Shown: in pieces, positions 43,632 through 55,276 of the stretch
Layout of the letters: every line of letters starts with the position of its first letter
Position numbering within the stretch: position 1 is the first letter of the stretch
Source of the DNA: Mycteria americana
Taxonomy: Eukaryota > Chordata > Aves > Ciconiiformes > Ciconiidae
Length of the DNA stretch: 64,000 nucleotides
Reading direction: 5' to 3'
Assembly (NCBI RefSeq): GCF_035582795.1
Contig: NC_134366.1
Span: forward strand, 632,501 to 696,500
Notes under the pieces: generated by a model
The model's input: only the letters and a program-made list of their open reading frames with translations
What the model was told of the DNA's origin: nothing
Databases searched by the model: none
Translations under genes and position numbers: made by a program

Positions 43632-46600
43632 ATGGCGGGGCAGACGCAGGTAGGAGCCGGGCGCTGGCGGAGGGAGGGTGGCCCGGCCCGCCCTGCCCTC
43701 CCCGCCACCGGGCCCCTCGATGCCCTGCTCTGCGCAGCGCCCCGCCCCCCTCGCGCCTCTCCGGGGCGGTTCCTGCTGCTCCCCCCCAGCAGCCGCCAGC
43801 TGGGATCTCTCTGGAATTACCAAATTATTCCCCTCCCAGCCCCCCATGACATTTCCGCTCCGGTCCCTCCGTGACGTTGCCCCCCTGCAGCCCCCCCTGT
43901 GCCCCCCCAACCCTCTGCAGTGCTCCCCCCGCCGTGACATGGCCCCCCTCCAACCGTCCCTGTCATACCTCTCCTTCGACAGCCACGTGGCTGAGAGAAG
44001 CCAGAGCCCCTTCCTGCCTGCCCGACGGCAGCTATCCCTGGGGCGTCGGTGGGGTGGGCCACGGGGGGTCACCGTGGGCTGCCCTGAAAGGCTCAGACCT
44101 GAGCTCCAGGCAACGTCTCGCCGAGGTGTCGTTCTCTGAAGATCCATAATTCCCGCCCCCCAGGGTGCACGGGGGCTCCCCAGGCCTCCTGGGGAAGCGC
44201 TGGCCGTCGGCACTCTAAATGTCACGTTTTGGTAGCTTTCCCGGGGGTGGAAATAGCACCTGGAAAAGAAAACCTAAATGAAATCTTTCTTCCCCGCGGC
44301 TCTGACCGCTCCACGGTCACGCTCCACTCCACGCGTGAACGAGGGTGCAATCCTTGTGTGGCAGGAACCGGTGACCTTCGAGGACATCGCTGTCTATCTG
44401 AGCCGCGCAGAGTGGGACGCCATTGCGGAGGGGCAGAGGGAGCTGTACCGCAGCGTCATGCTGGACAACTACAAGCTCTTGACATCCCTGGGTAAACCTG
44501 CGGTTTTAACTCCAGGGGGGCACGGCAGGGGCAGGGGGCCTTCCGTCGTATTTGAATCCATCAGAACTGTGCTGCTTCCAGCGCTTTAAGGGGCTGATCC
44601 GCGTCTTTTGAACTGTGGCCGCAGGGTCGGGATAACTGCTCCGAGCGCCTGCAGTCCTGGGTGTCCTGCAGACTCTTTGGGAGACCCAAACGCAGCATTT
44701 GGGTCTCTCTGAGCTGATGGCCGTCCTCTGAAAATGTAACCGCCGGTGAGCTGCCGGCCCCGAGGTCAGGCAAGGACCTGTCAGGTGTCCTGGCCATCGG
44801 CCAATGACTCTGTCCCCTCCCCTGGGTGCTCAAGCTGTAGCGGGGCAGGAGTAGCACAAACCAGGCTAGGTGCAGGGGAGCGGACTTGTCGGAGGACAGC
44901 AGAGCTCCCTGAACCAGCGAGGTCCCTTCAGAGGACTTGCCCGCTGCCACCAGGACAGGACGGAGATCTCTGATTACCTGCATAAAGGGTCTGAGCCGGG
45001 CACCTGGGAGGACGTCCCACGCCCAGGAGCTGCTCCTAGGAAGAGCAGCAGGTAATCCCTCGCTGGGAAAGCCTGTCAACGGAGTTGGGAGCCGGTCCCC
45101 ATACTCCCATCGGGGCTCTGCTGTTGTCCTTGTGAATAAATTAATCTCTGGCAGCAGCTCTGATGTCTCTCTTGCCTTTTTCCACTTTTCGATGTTGTTT
45201 CTGCTTGGGCTCCTCTGGTCACGGTGAAGTGCAGCTTGGGGTGTCACAGAGAAGACCATTATTTTCTCGTGTTAACAATTTATTCCTACAGTTTGTGTTA
45301 GAACAACACGCTCTGCTCCACCCCCCAGGTTACCCAGGCCCCAAACCTGACATTTTATACCGGATGGAGCGTGGGGAAGAGCCGTGGGTGTGCACACCAC
45401 AGAGCCCAGTGAGGTGGGATGGACCCGACAGCCCCTCTCCAGGTGAGCAGGAACAATCCAACCCCTGTAGGACCACTTACTTCGACGGGGAGTGGTGGCA
45501 TGTTCCAAAGGCCACCCCAAGCTCCTCTTCTCTGTAGCTGTGACCAGCATGTCTCTGGGGTTCCCGCTTGCCCTCTTGTCCAAATCCCCCCCCTCCTCGC
45601 TGCCTGTTTTGAGGCATCTCCCCCGTTTCCCCGTGGCCCTGCAGTCCTCCCCGCGCAGAGCAGCAGCAGCGTCAGAGGGAAACAGAGGCTGCCTGTCTCC
45701 CCGCGCGAAGGCTGCAGCTCCGCAGAGACGTTGCCGATCTGCTGCTGCTCGTCCCCCACGTCCCACAGAGAATCCTCCCCCTCTTCAGTCCCCCGTGAGC
45801 AGGGTTGTGGTTTTCTGGCTGCTGGTGGTGGACAGGGCTTCCTCCGGCCCTGTGGCTGTGGAGCACAAGGGTTTCCCCCGCCAGGAAGGTGACATCCATT
45901 TGGTTCCCTGCAGGACACAACGGGGACGTGAGCTGGCTGGAGGAGCCTCCCTCAGGCTGGTGGCCTGGTGCTGGTGGGCGCCGTGTCCTGGAGGAGAGGA
46001 CGCGGACCCCCTGCCAAGGTGAGTCCTGGTCCCCTCCCTTCCTCACCACCAGCCTCTGGAGCAAAGAGCCCGAGGTGGGCTCCAGCCCCACCCCTGTCCG
46101 CAGCCGCCTGTGCTGCACCCGGTCATTGCTGCCAGGGCTTCTCCCACCCCTGTGCAGGCAGCATCCCCGGGCAGGGCTTGACTCTCCTGCCCATCCAGGC
46201 AGAGGTTGGGCATGTGGAGCCCAGGTGACCCCTGAACTCAGGAGAATGGATTTTTCTTACTGGCTGTCAGCATCTCCCCCCTTTCAGCACGGTTCCCCTC
46301 TCCCTGTCCCATCACCGTGCCCCAGCCAGGAAGAAGGTAAACTCTTCCCCACCCTCTCTCGGCAGGAGGACGTTGCGTGCAGTGGCGTCTCCGGTCTAGA
46401 AGACTGCTGAACAAGTTCAAGTGTCTCGGGGGTAGGAGCGAGTTGCCGTCAGAGGCGGCTGGCAAAGGAGTGGGGCTGGTGGAAAGCCAAGGCCGGGCAC
46501 GGACAGTCTTCTGGTCTGGGAAAGAAGGAGAAGTAGAGGATGAACAAGAGGTCACAGCAAATGTAACTCAAAGCAGAGGATTCCCGCTTCATGCAGTGAT

Positions 46601-47588
46601 GGAACAGCAGAACAAAAAGGCGGATCTTCAGGAGCGTCTGTGTGGTGACCCTAGGGAGGGGTTTCAGAGGAGCGCCCAAAAAAGTCAACGCACCTTGGGA
46701 GAAGTGACGTTTCCCCAGGGAAATAGGGAACTGTGCGTTGAGGATCTGAATGAGAGTATTTTGAAAGACCACTGCTACTGTGTGATGAGTGAGACGCAGC
46801 TCTTGCGCTGCATCCCCTGTCCGTGTCCTCTGAGCGAACACGACTACTGCAGGAACCTCACGGCTGGTGTCTCAGCACTTAAGGACCACGAATACTGTCA
46901 CGTGCAAAGGATTCGTTATCAGCGTAGAGTTAATAAAATTGTTCGTCTTAATGGGAAGGCTCGGGCCATGCTTCACAGGCTGGCAAAGCGAAAATCCCAA
47001 ATAGGGCGAATCATCAGGAAAGCCAAGCGAATGATGTGGCTTTACAAGCCTTGCGCCAACAAGAGGCTGGAGTTTCTCCAGGGTTCCTCCAGGACGGGCT
47101 GTCTTTCTGAACCCGCTGTCCCAGTGACTCTCCCTCGTGCTGAGGCAGAAGATGACCCCACGAAGGGAACGTGTGGGGCATTTTGTCCTCCTGCAAAGCA
47201 GGAGACTGTGCCCCCCCAGCCTCAGAGCGAGGGTGGGTCCCAAGGGAGAACGTCAGAAGCACTTCACGCCCCTGTGGTGTCTTTTGAACCCACGGCTGCA
47301 CCCCCACCCTCAAATGCAGCTGCGGAGGTGAAGAGGGAAGCGACGCACCCCGAGGCGTCCGTACACCACGAGGCGCAGAGGGCACAGCTGATCCGGAGCC
47401 CTGACGCTAAGCGAAATGTGGAAGGACACGAACTCGTTAATTCAAATTATGTATCGCTGCATGACGCGTATAAAATGGTGATGCGGACTGTCGACCACAT
47501 GTTGGACTCCGTATGCCAGAACTTTGAGCTCGGGGGCTACTCTCGGCGTAAGGATATCTGGCCCATCGTCATTCAGATAGACAGTTGA
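43632..47588 (+). CDS. KRAB-domain protein with three HCF-1-binding-like motifs, no zinc fingers
   Basis: Exons 43632-43649, 44365-44491, 45329-45442, 45914-46018 and 46366-47588 join in one frame: 528 residues. Exon 2 is 127 nt, the standard KRAB-A exon length, and encodes [20 protein letters not shown] (residues 7-49). Exon 3 has a KRAB-B-like stretch, [20 protein letters not shown]. There are no C2H2 fingers. The large last exon carries DHCY (256-259), EHDY (279-282) and DHEY (295-298); all three fit the HCF-1-binding motif [DE]HxY known from THAP proteins. A strongly basic, probably helical segment follows (about 300-345), as in THAP proteins where a coiled coil follows the motif. The last 50 residues ([16 protein letters not shown] ... 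[10 protein letters not shown]) form a conserved-looking block I do not recognise. KRAB would recruit TRIM28; HCF-1 binding is inference. Poly(A) signal ATTAAA at 47943-47948. Confidence 0.82.
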
Positions 47589-47948
47589 TCGTCAGCGGGA
47601 GGTCAGCAGCGACTCTTCCGTCTGTTGAGGTGAAGTCGGGACCTTCCTCCCTGCAGCAAAACACACTGAAGCGGTCTGAGCGAAGAAACGCTGTGAAAGG
47701 CGTGCGGAGGCGGATTAGTGGGTATAAAACGCGGTATGCGGCGCCTGCTGGGGAAGCTGGGATTGTCTGGGAGGCTTCAGGGAAAAGGCCGAGGGAAGGG
47801 GAAGGATCAGTGTGGATAAAGGAGGAAGCACGGGAGAACGGAGCGAAGGTGGAAGGACGGGCAGCCGCGTGTGAGCAGGCAGCTGGTCGGTACGTTTTCT
47901 GGCCAGGCTGTGCCTGATCACTGCGGTCTTTCCTGTCTTCTCATTAAA

Positions 47949-48712
47949 CTATTTTAAATTATTGTCCGTGTTGTCACACTCCGTGGTCCGTCCATCTGCG
48001 GGCGGGCTGCGCTCGCAAACAAAGGAGCAGCTGCTCACCAGGCCCAGGCCGGGAGGAATCCCCCCGGGTCTTCGGGGCACTGGACCGGGCTGAGTGCTTC
48101 GCTCTGCCTGATGCAGGCAGCGTGCCTGGCTTTCGGGGTTTTCCCACTGTTAATTTAAGAATTCTGAATGGAGAGAGATTTTTAGGGTGCGTTGCTAATC
48201 TACAGTATTGAAGGGGGACTTTGTTTTTTGATGAGACTTTGCAGCTATCACTTATAAAAGCAGGCGGGGATGTCTCACGTGGAACCCTGCAGCGTTCTCT
48301 TTCTAAAACTACTACAAAAAACCACCGTTCAGCAGATTTCTGTAACAGGGACGCTGTTACGGCTGCTGGCAGAAGACCGGTCCCTGACAAGGAGGTGAAG
48401 CTCCCCGAATTCAACCACGGGAGGTGCCAGGAGGAATTGCTGGATGTGCAGGATGCCGGCAAGGGAAGCGGCAGCAGCAGCAGGCAGTGCTGTGTGGGCG
48501 GCTAGGCTTTGCCAGTGGTCATGGGGGAGCTGAACCCCCTGGGTGAGGAAAGGGGGGACTGGGACCTTCTGGAGAGAAGAGTGTTGCACGACCAACAGTG
48601 CCCAGGGAACCACAACACTCATTCCAGACAAGACTGAGATTACTCTGGTAATATCAGAAAAGCCAAACTTGGGTATAAGCAGAGCAAAACTGGGATGAAT
48701 TTGTAATATTTT
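47949..48712. other. Intergenic DNA after the KRAB gene
   Basis: Unique, mixed-composition sequence. No exon or element recognised. Confidence 0.4.
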
Positions 48713-49312
48713 ATATCAGCAGTAGTGTGGCCAGCAGGAGCAGGGCAGTGACCACGCCCCTGCGCTCGGCACTGGTGAGGCCGCACCTCGAATGCTGTGT
48801 TCAGTGTTGGGCCCCTCACCACAAGAGAGACATTGAGGGGCTGGAGCGTGTCCAGAGAAGGGCAACGGAGCTGGGGAAGGGTCTGGAGCACAAGGCTGAT
48901 GGGGAGCGGCTGAGGGACCTGGGGTTGTTCAGCCTGGAGAAAAGGAGGCTGAGGGGAGACCTCATCGCTCCCTACAACTGCCTGAAAGGAGGGGGTAGAG
49001 AGGTGGGGTCGGTCTCTTCTCCCAGGTAACAAGCCATAGGACGAGAGGAAATGGCCTCAAGTTGCATCAGGAGAGGTTCAGATTGGAGATTAGGAAAAAT
49101 ATCTTCACTGAAAGGGTTGTCCAGCACTGGCACAGGCTGCCCAGGGAAGTGGTGGAGTCCCCATCCCTGGGGGTATTTAAAAGCCGTGTGGATGAGGTGC
49201 TCAGGGACATGGTGTAGTGGTGGGCTTGGCAGTGCTGAGTTAACGGTTGGACTTGATGGTCTTAAAGGTCTTTTCCAACCTAAACAACTCTGTGATTCTG
49301 TGAATGTGAAAA
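48713..49312 (+). mobile_element. CR1 LINE fragment, 3' part
   Basis: Sense CR1 with ORF2 C-terminal coding ([40 protein letters not shown]) running through the 3' UTR to a tail with CTGTGATTCTGTGA. 5'-truncated; very close in sequence to the copies at 18.5 and 42.4 kb. Confidence 0.95.
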
Positions 49313-49802
49313 AATAATGAAGAGTGGCATTTTTATTTGGGAGGGGATGAGGCTGGTAAAGGGGGACAACCCAGAAGGGAAAAGGGAATAGCAAAGCTGG
49401 GGGTAAGGTAAATCCTGCCGTGAGTGCCATTTGGGAATTACTCCTAGCATAGGCACAGGAACACCCTGAGGTGCCACCTGACAAGACTGTCTCTCTCCAG
49501 CTGACTTTAACCAATATCCTCCATTTTGGTGGTGGTTTTGTGGCATTACAGTGCTGAGAGATCTGGCGGCTGCAGTGCTGTCAGCGCCTAAGACCTGCCT
49601 GCCAAGCCGGGGAGGTCCGTGCACAAGGAGGTCACGCTGTGGGAGATCCCATTGTCCGAGCAAATGCCTCACAGGTGGAGAAGGGCTGGGGGATTTTTAA
49701 GCCAAACAAAATTCTCGAATATCCCAAGACCTGCTTTGCTGTTTTACATGATGAATGTTACTGTGATACCGAGGTCGTGAGAAGGTGTTTGCATATAGAA
49801 TC
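49313..49802. other. Unassigned sequence between two CR1 copies
   Basis: About 490 bases of mixed composition, with no gene or recognised element. Confidence 0.4.
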
Positions 49803-50206
49803 GTTTCATTTCATTTTTCACTTCATTTAGGTTGGAAAAGACCTTTAAGATCATCGAGTCCAACCATTAACCCAGCGCTGCCAAGCCCACCACTACACCA
49901 TGTCCCTGAGCACCACGTCCACACGGCTTTTAAATACCTCCAGGGATGGGGACTCCACCACCGCCCTGCGCAGCCTGGTCCAATGCTTGACCACCCTTTC
50001 GGTGAAGTAAAATTTCCTAATCTCCAGTCTAACCCTCCCCTGGCGCAACTGGAGGCTATTTCCTCTCGTCCTGTCACTTGTTACCTGGGAGAAGAGACCG
50101 ACCCCACCTCTCTACCCCCTCCTTTCAGGCAGCTGTAGAGAGCGATGAGGTCTCCCCTCAGCCTCCTTTTCTCCAGGCTGAACAACCCCAGGTCCCTCAG
50201 CCTCAC
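49803..50206 (-). mobile_element. CR1 LINE fragment, 3' part
   Basis: Antisense CR1 3' UTR and the very end of ORF2; on the plus strand it starts after a short ATTTC run and reads GGTTGGAAAAGACCTTTAAG. 5'-truncated. It points towards the CR1 at 48713-49312. Confidence 0.94.
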
Positions 50207-50890
50207 GCCATCAGGAAGCTCTTGGGAAGGCTGCCAGAAGCTGTGCAGTCCTGCCTGCAGATGTAAATATCATCGCCAGCTTTGCCTGTCGCAGGACTGG
50301 GCAGATGACACGGCATGAGAGCCAGCTGCCCGAGCGGCCGTGCCCGACTGGGGTGCGATCGGAACAGCACGAAGCGCTGTTACGAAGGGAATTGTCCAAG
50401 ATCCCGAGAGCTGCGGAGCCCCCGTGGAAGAGGCTCCCGCGTGCAACGGCTGGAAACGTGGGTTGTGTCACAGATGTTGACCCTGAGCGAGCACCGGCGT
50501 TTCACGCGCCGGGTCACGCGCCCGAGACGGGCAAGGGCTCCGTCACTTACGGTCTGGGAGGTTTGCGGGGACGGGGGGACGCCCCCCAGGTGCCACCCTT
50601 GCCCAGCGGCCAGCAGCAGGAGCGCGCTGGGATGGAGGAGACGGGCTGGCGAGGAAAGCTGCAGCGGGAGCTCGGAGGAGACAAACGTCTCCTGGGCGTT
50701 ACGCGGGAGCGCGTAAACGGTCGGGCCCGGGGCCCGCCTCCCCCGCGGAGCCGGCCCCTTTGCTCCGGCGCCCCGAGGGCAGGCCGGGGCATGGCCCCCG
50801 CGGGCCGTGACCCCCCCTGGGCCGAGCTCGGAGCTCCCGGGCCCGGCCCGGCCGCCACAGCGGGGTCTCCCCCCGACACGGCCGGGCCGG
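50207..50890. other. Unassigned sequence before the duplicated KRAB promoter
   Basis: Composition rises steadily in G+C. Open frames are present, but no domain or splice structure supports a gene. Confidence 0.35.
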
Positions 50891-50894
50891 GCCC

Positions 50895-52200
50895 GGAGCC
50901 GGTTGCGCCAGCGCCCAATGGCGGAGCGCCCCCGCGGTCACGTGGGGCGCTGCGCCAATGGCGGGGGCCGCCCCGGGCAGGCCTCAGCCCGGCGGAGGAG
51001 CGCGGCGCGCGGCCGCCACAAAATGGCGCCGCCGGTGAGAGCAGCCAATCGCGCGGCCGGCGGGCATCACGTGGGACGGGGCGGGGTTTAGACCGGGCGC
51101 TGGCGCAGGGAGTTCTGGGACAGCGGCGCGACTTCCGGGTCACGAGAGCGAGAGGTGCCTCAGGCAGGAGGAAGGCGGGGCTCTTCACCGGAAGTGCGTG
51201 AGCGGATGTTTACTTGGAGGGAACGCGCCCCTTCCGCCGCGGTTGCCGTGGTAACGCGGGACGCGGCCTGCTGCTTCCGCCGGAAGCGCGTGGGCGCGGC
51301 CCCGCGTGGGGGCTCGGCCCGGGCCCGGGGCCGCCGCTCCCCGTTCCCCGTTCCCCGCCCCGAGGCTGCCCCGGGGCCCAGGGGGTCGGTGCCGGCCCCG
51401 GGCCTCCCCTATGCGGCGCCGGGGCAGGAGAGAGGCCGGGCCGGGCCGGGGGCGGGCGGGCGGCGGGGCCCGGCGGGAGCTGGCGGCAGAGCGGGGCTGG
51501 GGCTGCGGGCGCCCATCCCCGCTGGGGAGGGCTCGTGGCGCGGGGCCGTCGCCGCAGCCCGTCCCCTGCTCGCCCGGGGCCTCCTGCCGCAGCCCGGTTA
51601 CGAGGCAGCCCCAGACGGGCTCCTCCCCGGGCGGGTGTCCCGCCGGCCCCGCCCGCAGCAGCGCGGCCCCGAGCCCGGCTGCCCCGCGGCGCTGGGCCTC
51701 CACCGGCGAAGGAGCCCGCGGTGCCTGTGTGGGGGCAGCCGGCGACCCTGGCGGCCTCTCTGAGGGGGACGCCGTGGCGGAGGGAGCCGTACCGGCGTGT
51801 CATGGGGACAGTGCCAAGCTCCTGACGTCCCCGGTCACGGGCAGATTGAGCTCCCAGGCGCGGGACGTCCATGGCGGGGGCTTCCTTCGTGTTCGACTGC
51901 GTCGGGACCGTGCTGCCCCCGGCCCGTAAGGGCTGATCCGCGTGTTACCAACGGCTCGTGGCTACGGGGTTGGGACAACGGCTCCCAGCGCCCCGGGGGA
52001 GTTTTGTGCTGGGAAAACGCAGGGTTTGGGTCTCTCTGAGCTGATGCCCGCCTCTGAAAATGCCGCTGCGAGTGGGGTGCCTGCCCCGAGGTCGGGCAGG
52101 GACCTGGCGGGGGGTCCTGGCCTGGCCTTCCCTGGGTGCGCAGGCGGCGACGCCGCTCTGCCGTGCGAGAGGCGCTCGTGTCCTGGGGTTTGGGGTTTTT
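50895..52200 (+). pseudogene. Decayed duplicate of the KRAB gene's promoter and first exons
   Basis: The segment parallels 43.2-44.8 kb. Promoter motifs recur (CCAATGGCG, AAAATGGCGCC, CATCACGTGG, CACCGGAAGTGCG). After an AG at 51738 a remnant of the KRAB-A exon is recognisable: GGACGCC-TGGCGGAGGGAG, then GAGCCGTACCGGCGTGTCATG, then CCAAGCTCCTGACGTCC. From that acceptor to the matching GT at 51834 it is only 95 nt instead of 127, a loss that is not a multiple of three. The following intron also matches: GGGCTGATCCGCGT at about 51930 against 44590, and TTTGGGTCTCTCTGAGCTGA at about 52025 against 44698. Exons 3-5 have no counterpart. The promoter-like CpG island could still be active. Confidence 0.8.
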
Positions 52201-52324
52201 TCCTTCACCTTAATTTGAAATGGAAGAGGTAAACGTATAACGGTGCAGGGAAAGCTGCTAATGTTGAAACGGGAAAGAATGGCGGAAGCGCTGGCGTAAA
52301 TCCTGCTGTTCTTTGTGCGTGCGT

Positions 52325-52872
52325 TGTGGTTTAGCCCCAGTCGGCAACTCGGCCCCACCCAGCCGCTCGCTCACCTTCCGCCCCGGTGGGATGGGGGAGA
52401 GAATTGGAAGAGCAAAAGTAAGAAAACTGTGGGTTGAGATAAGAACAGTTTAATAATGGGAGAATAATAATAATAATAATAATCTGTAATGAGAAGGAAA
52501 ACAACAAGGGGGCGAGAGAAAAAAAAAAACCCAGGGAAAAACTGATACAACCACTCACCAGCCGCCGACCGATGCCCAGCCCGTCCCCGAGCAGCGATCG
52601 CTGCCCCCAGCCAACTCCCCCGGTTTCTATACTGGGCGTGACGCCCTATGGTATGGAATAGCCCTCGGGCCAGTTTGGCTGTGCCCCCTCCCAGCTTCTT
52701 GTGCGCCCGGCAGAGCATGGGAAGCTGCAAAGTCCTTGACTGGTGTAAGCAGTACTTAGCAACAACTCCAACATCAGCGTGTTATCACATTGTTCTCATC
52801 CTAAATCCAAACCACAGCACTGTACCAGCTCCTAGGAAGAGAATTAACTCCATCCCGGCCGAAACCAGGACA
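52325..52872 (-). mobile_element. Solo LTR of an avian endogenous retrovirus (copy 2)
   Basis: About 550 bases bounded by TGTGGTTTAGCCCC and ACCAGGACA on the plus strand; retroviral sense is the minus strand. It has the same parts as copy 1 (the shared GTATGGAATAGCCCTCGGGC block is in both) plus an (AAT)n tract around 52463-52483. No internal retroviral region adjoins it. The host KRAB gene and several CR1s separate the two LTRs, so they are independent insertions. It appears about as old as copy 1. Confidence 0.82.
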
Positions 52873-55190
52873 GCACGTAACGGAGGGATGGGCGCAGGCA
52901 GAAACACGCAAAGGTGTCGACCTGACCTGGTCGCGCCTCCCCAGCCCATTCTATATTCTTTGTTCTCCCTCCCGTTTTTCCCGTCCTTCTTCCCCGTGGT
53001 CCATCGGGACCCCTTATGTGCAACGGAGCCACTTTAAATTGGCATCTTGACTTCTCCTGGCGTCGCCAAACTCGGATCTCAAATCACGTCAGACTCCAGA
53101 ATTCTGAGGTTGACGGAAAAGATCCTAGTTTAAAAACGGAAGGCGTCCTTTGTTTCTTTTATGCGCCATCTGGTTTTGAACCTTCATGGTGCACTTCACT
53201 CAGGTATTTTAGACTTTTTACCAGGATTGTAAAGACTGGAATTTTTTTTAGTAAGGCTTCTCTGAGGAGCAGGGAGTTGGACTCGATGATCCTTACGAGT
53301 CCCTTCCAACTTGAGATTTTGTACGATTCGGGGATTCCCCGCCTCTGGGCCTTCCCCTCAGCATCCCCCGGTAAATCTCGCGCCGTCTCCAAACGCCCTC
53401 GTAGCCGGTAACCCCCATCGGTGCCAGCTCAGCGGGTTCCCCCGCTTCGGTATCCCTGGGAGTCGCTGAGTTGGGGTGCTCCCTTCGCACTGATGAGGCG
53501 ACTGGGTTCCTCCGCCTGTCTTTGTTCCTCTGCCCCTTTGCGTTTGTGGAGATTAGCTTTTAATCGCTCGACCTAGCAGTAAATATTTCTGGAAATCGGG
53601 AAATCTGGGTGATTAAGAGTACCGGGCCAGGAAAGGCTGGGTACGAGCACCCAGCTGCAGCTCCAAACCTCTGTGGGACCCCAACCTCAAGGTAATAAAT
53701 TCGAATGAGGTCAGGAGAGACGTGTCCAGGGTCCCAGCCCTCCTGGGCGCTGCGTCGTGCAGAGGAAATATCCCTCAGCACGGACGAGGGCTGGGTCGAT
53801 CGGGTAGGCCCAGGGGACGTGGGACGACGTGCCTGCCGATCGAGAGATGCTCTCCTAGAGTTTGGGAAGCGGAGAAATGATTTACAGACGTCAGCGCCCT
53901 GCGTGTTTACCTGAATAAACGAGGACACCCCGGTACTTTTGCCAGCAGAAAATAGGGGTGCTGAGAGGCTGCCGGGGGCCGCGGGAGCGGGGCCTGGGAG
54001 CTCGAGCGGGACGTGAAGCTTCGGCGGGTTTGCAGCGGAAGGAGGAACTGGCCACGGAGGAAGTTTTCCGGAGCAATGATGGTTTCGCTGTATCTTGAAG
54101 CCCCCAGACTCAGGCCGGAGACCGGCCTTTAGCCAGGCCCCGGCTGTTACGCTCGCTTCTCCCGCGACAGGATGAAACACGTGGGCTGACGTTAGACTGG
54201 AAGTCGGGTTCGACGGATTGACTAACTATTCCGGCGTTAGTCTGCAGATCCGAGCGCTAGACCTCGACTACAGAGAACCAAGAATAATTCTGGAAATAAC
54301 TTCCTTTGCTTGAGTGTCTGTAAACGCTCTAACGTCCGCGAGCTTTGGATTAAAGTGGCGCATGAGCAATAAAATCTCCTTTTCTGAGGCAGCCGAACGC
54401 GCTGCAGCTTCCTTTTTATCAGAGGGGTAGATGATTCTCCTGATAATCACAAAATCTACAGTTTCTCGCTACAAATAGCCTTAGATCTAATGCAATGAGA
54501 CCTCCAGCTCGGGGTTTTTTTGAACTTATTTCCCCCGTTCCGCAGTGTCGTGCACCGAGGCCGGCGCTCGTGTTTTCCAGCTCGGCAGCCCTCTTTACGC
54601 AGGCTTCTGTGGAACCGCTTCTCTGGATTTCTTTGTTTGCTTTAGTAAAGACAAACTTCCGAAAGATCCCGTGTCTCCCGTGTGTGGTTCCGCCTGAATG
54701 GAATTCTTTTTTCCACGACGCTGTGTGAGTCGTTCTCTCCGTTTACTCCCTCTTTAATTCCCCTCACTGCTACTCCTCTTTACTCTGCCTGTAGCATTCG
54801 CGTCCCGCGCTGGCCAGCACAGAGCAGTTTTTTGGGGAGCTCGGGGCTCCCCTGGCACCTGGAGCTGCTCCGCGCCCAAGACCCCGGAGGTCTGCTGCCT
54901 GGGATTGCAGATGGGATGAAGAGGAGGGTAGAGGAAGAGGAGGAGCCCCAAGACACCAGTTCTGGGGAGATGTTTCCTCCATCCCAACCCAACCTTTGGG
55001 ATAGCAGAGGGGTCTCTGCCCCGTCCCGTGTCCAGAAGTGACAGCGCTGCCCACACCTGCCCCTCCCTCCGGCCCCACCGAGGCCTCTTGCTCTCCCCGG
55101 CGTCCTGCGGCAACAGCTCGCTCCAATCGACCGCGGCGGGCAGCCGGACACCGGGCTGGGCGCCCCGCAGCAGCCCCCGCCGCTGACATC
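52873..55190. other. Mixed-composition intergenic DNA, with a CR1 tail
   Basis: Around 53262-53338 there is a CR1 3' tail (TTGGACTCGATGATCCTTAC, GTCCCTTCCAACTTGAGAT). The rest, partly A/T-rich at 54.2-54.5 kb, has no recognised exon. Old unclassified repeat sequence is likely, but I cannot name it. Confidence 0.45.
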
Positions 55191-55276
55191 AGGGGCCAAG
55201 GTCCAGGCAGGAGAGCGCGCGGCGGCGGCGGCGGCAGGAGAGCCTGGGCCGGGCGGCCGTGCCCCCGCGCAGCACC

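Noticed and set aside
51185-51929. Open frames of about 200 codons downstream of the duplicated promoter, as a possible new gene.
   Set aside because: Proline/arginine/glycine text in all frames, no domain, and the only recognisable exon there is a shortened KRAB-A remnant.
41155-52872. The two LTRs as the ends of one endogenous provirus.
   Set aside because: The space between holds a host KRAB gene, CR1s and a host duplication, with no retroviral internal region; they are independent solo LTRs.
52873-54500. A further retroviral or LTR element beside the second solo LTR.
   Set aside because: Some stretches looked suggestive, but no terminal repeats, gene signatures or clear family resemblance could be established; left unassigned.
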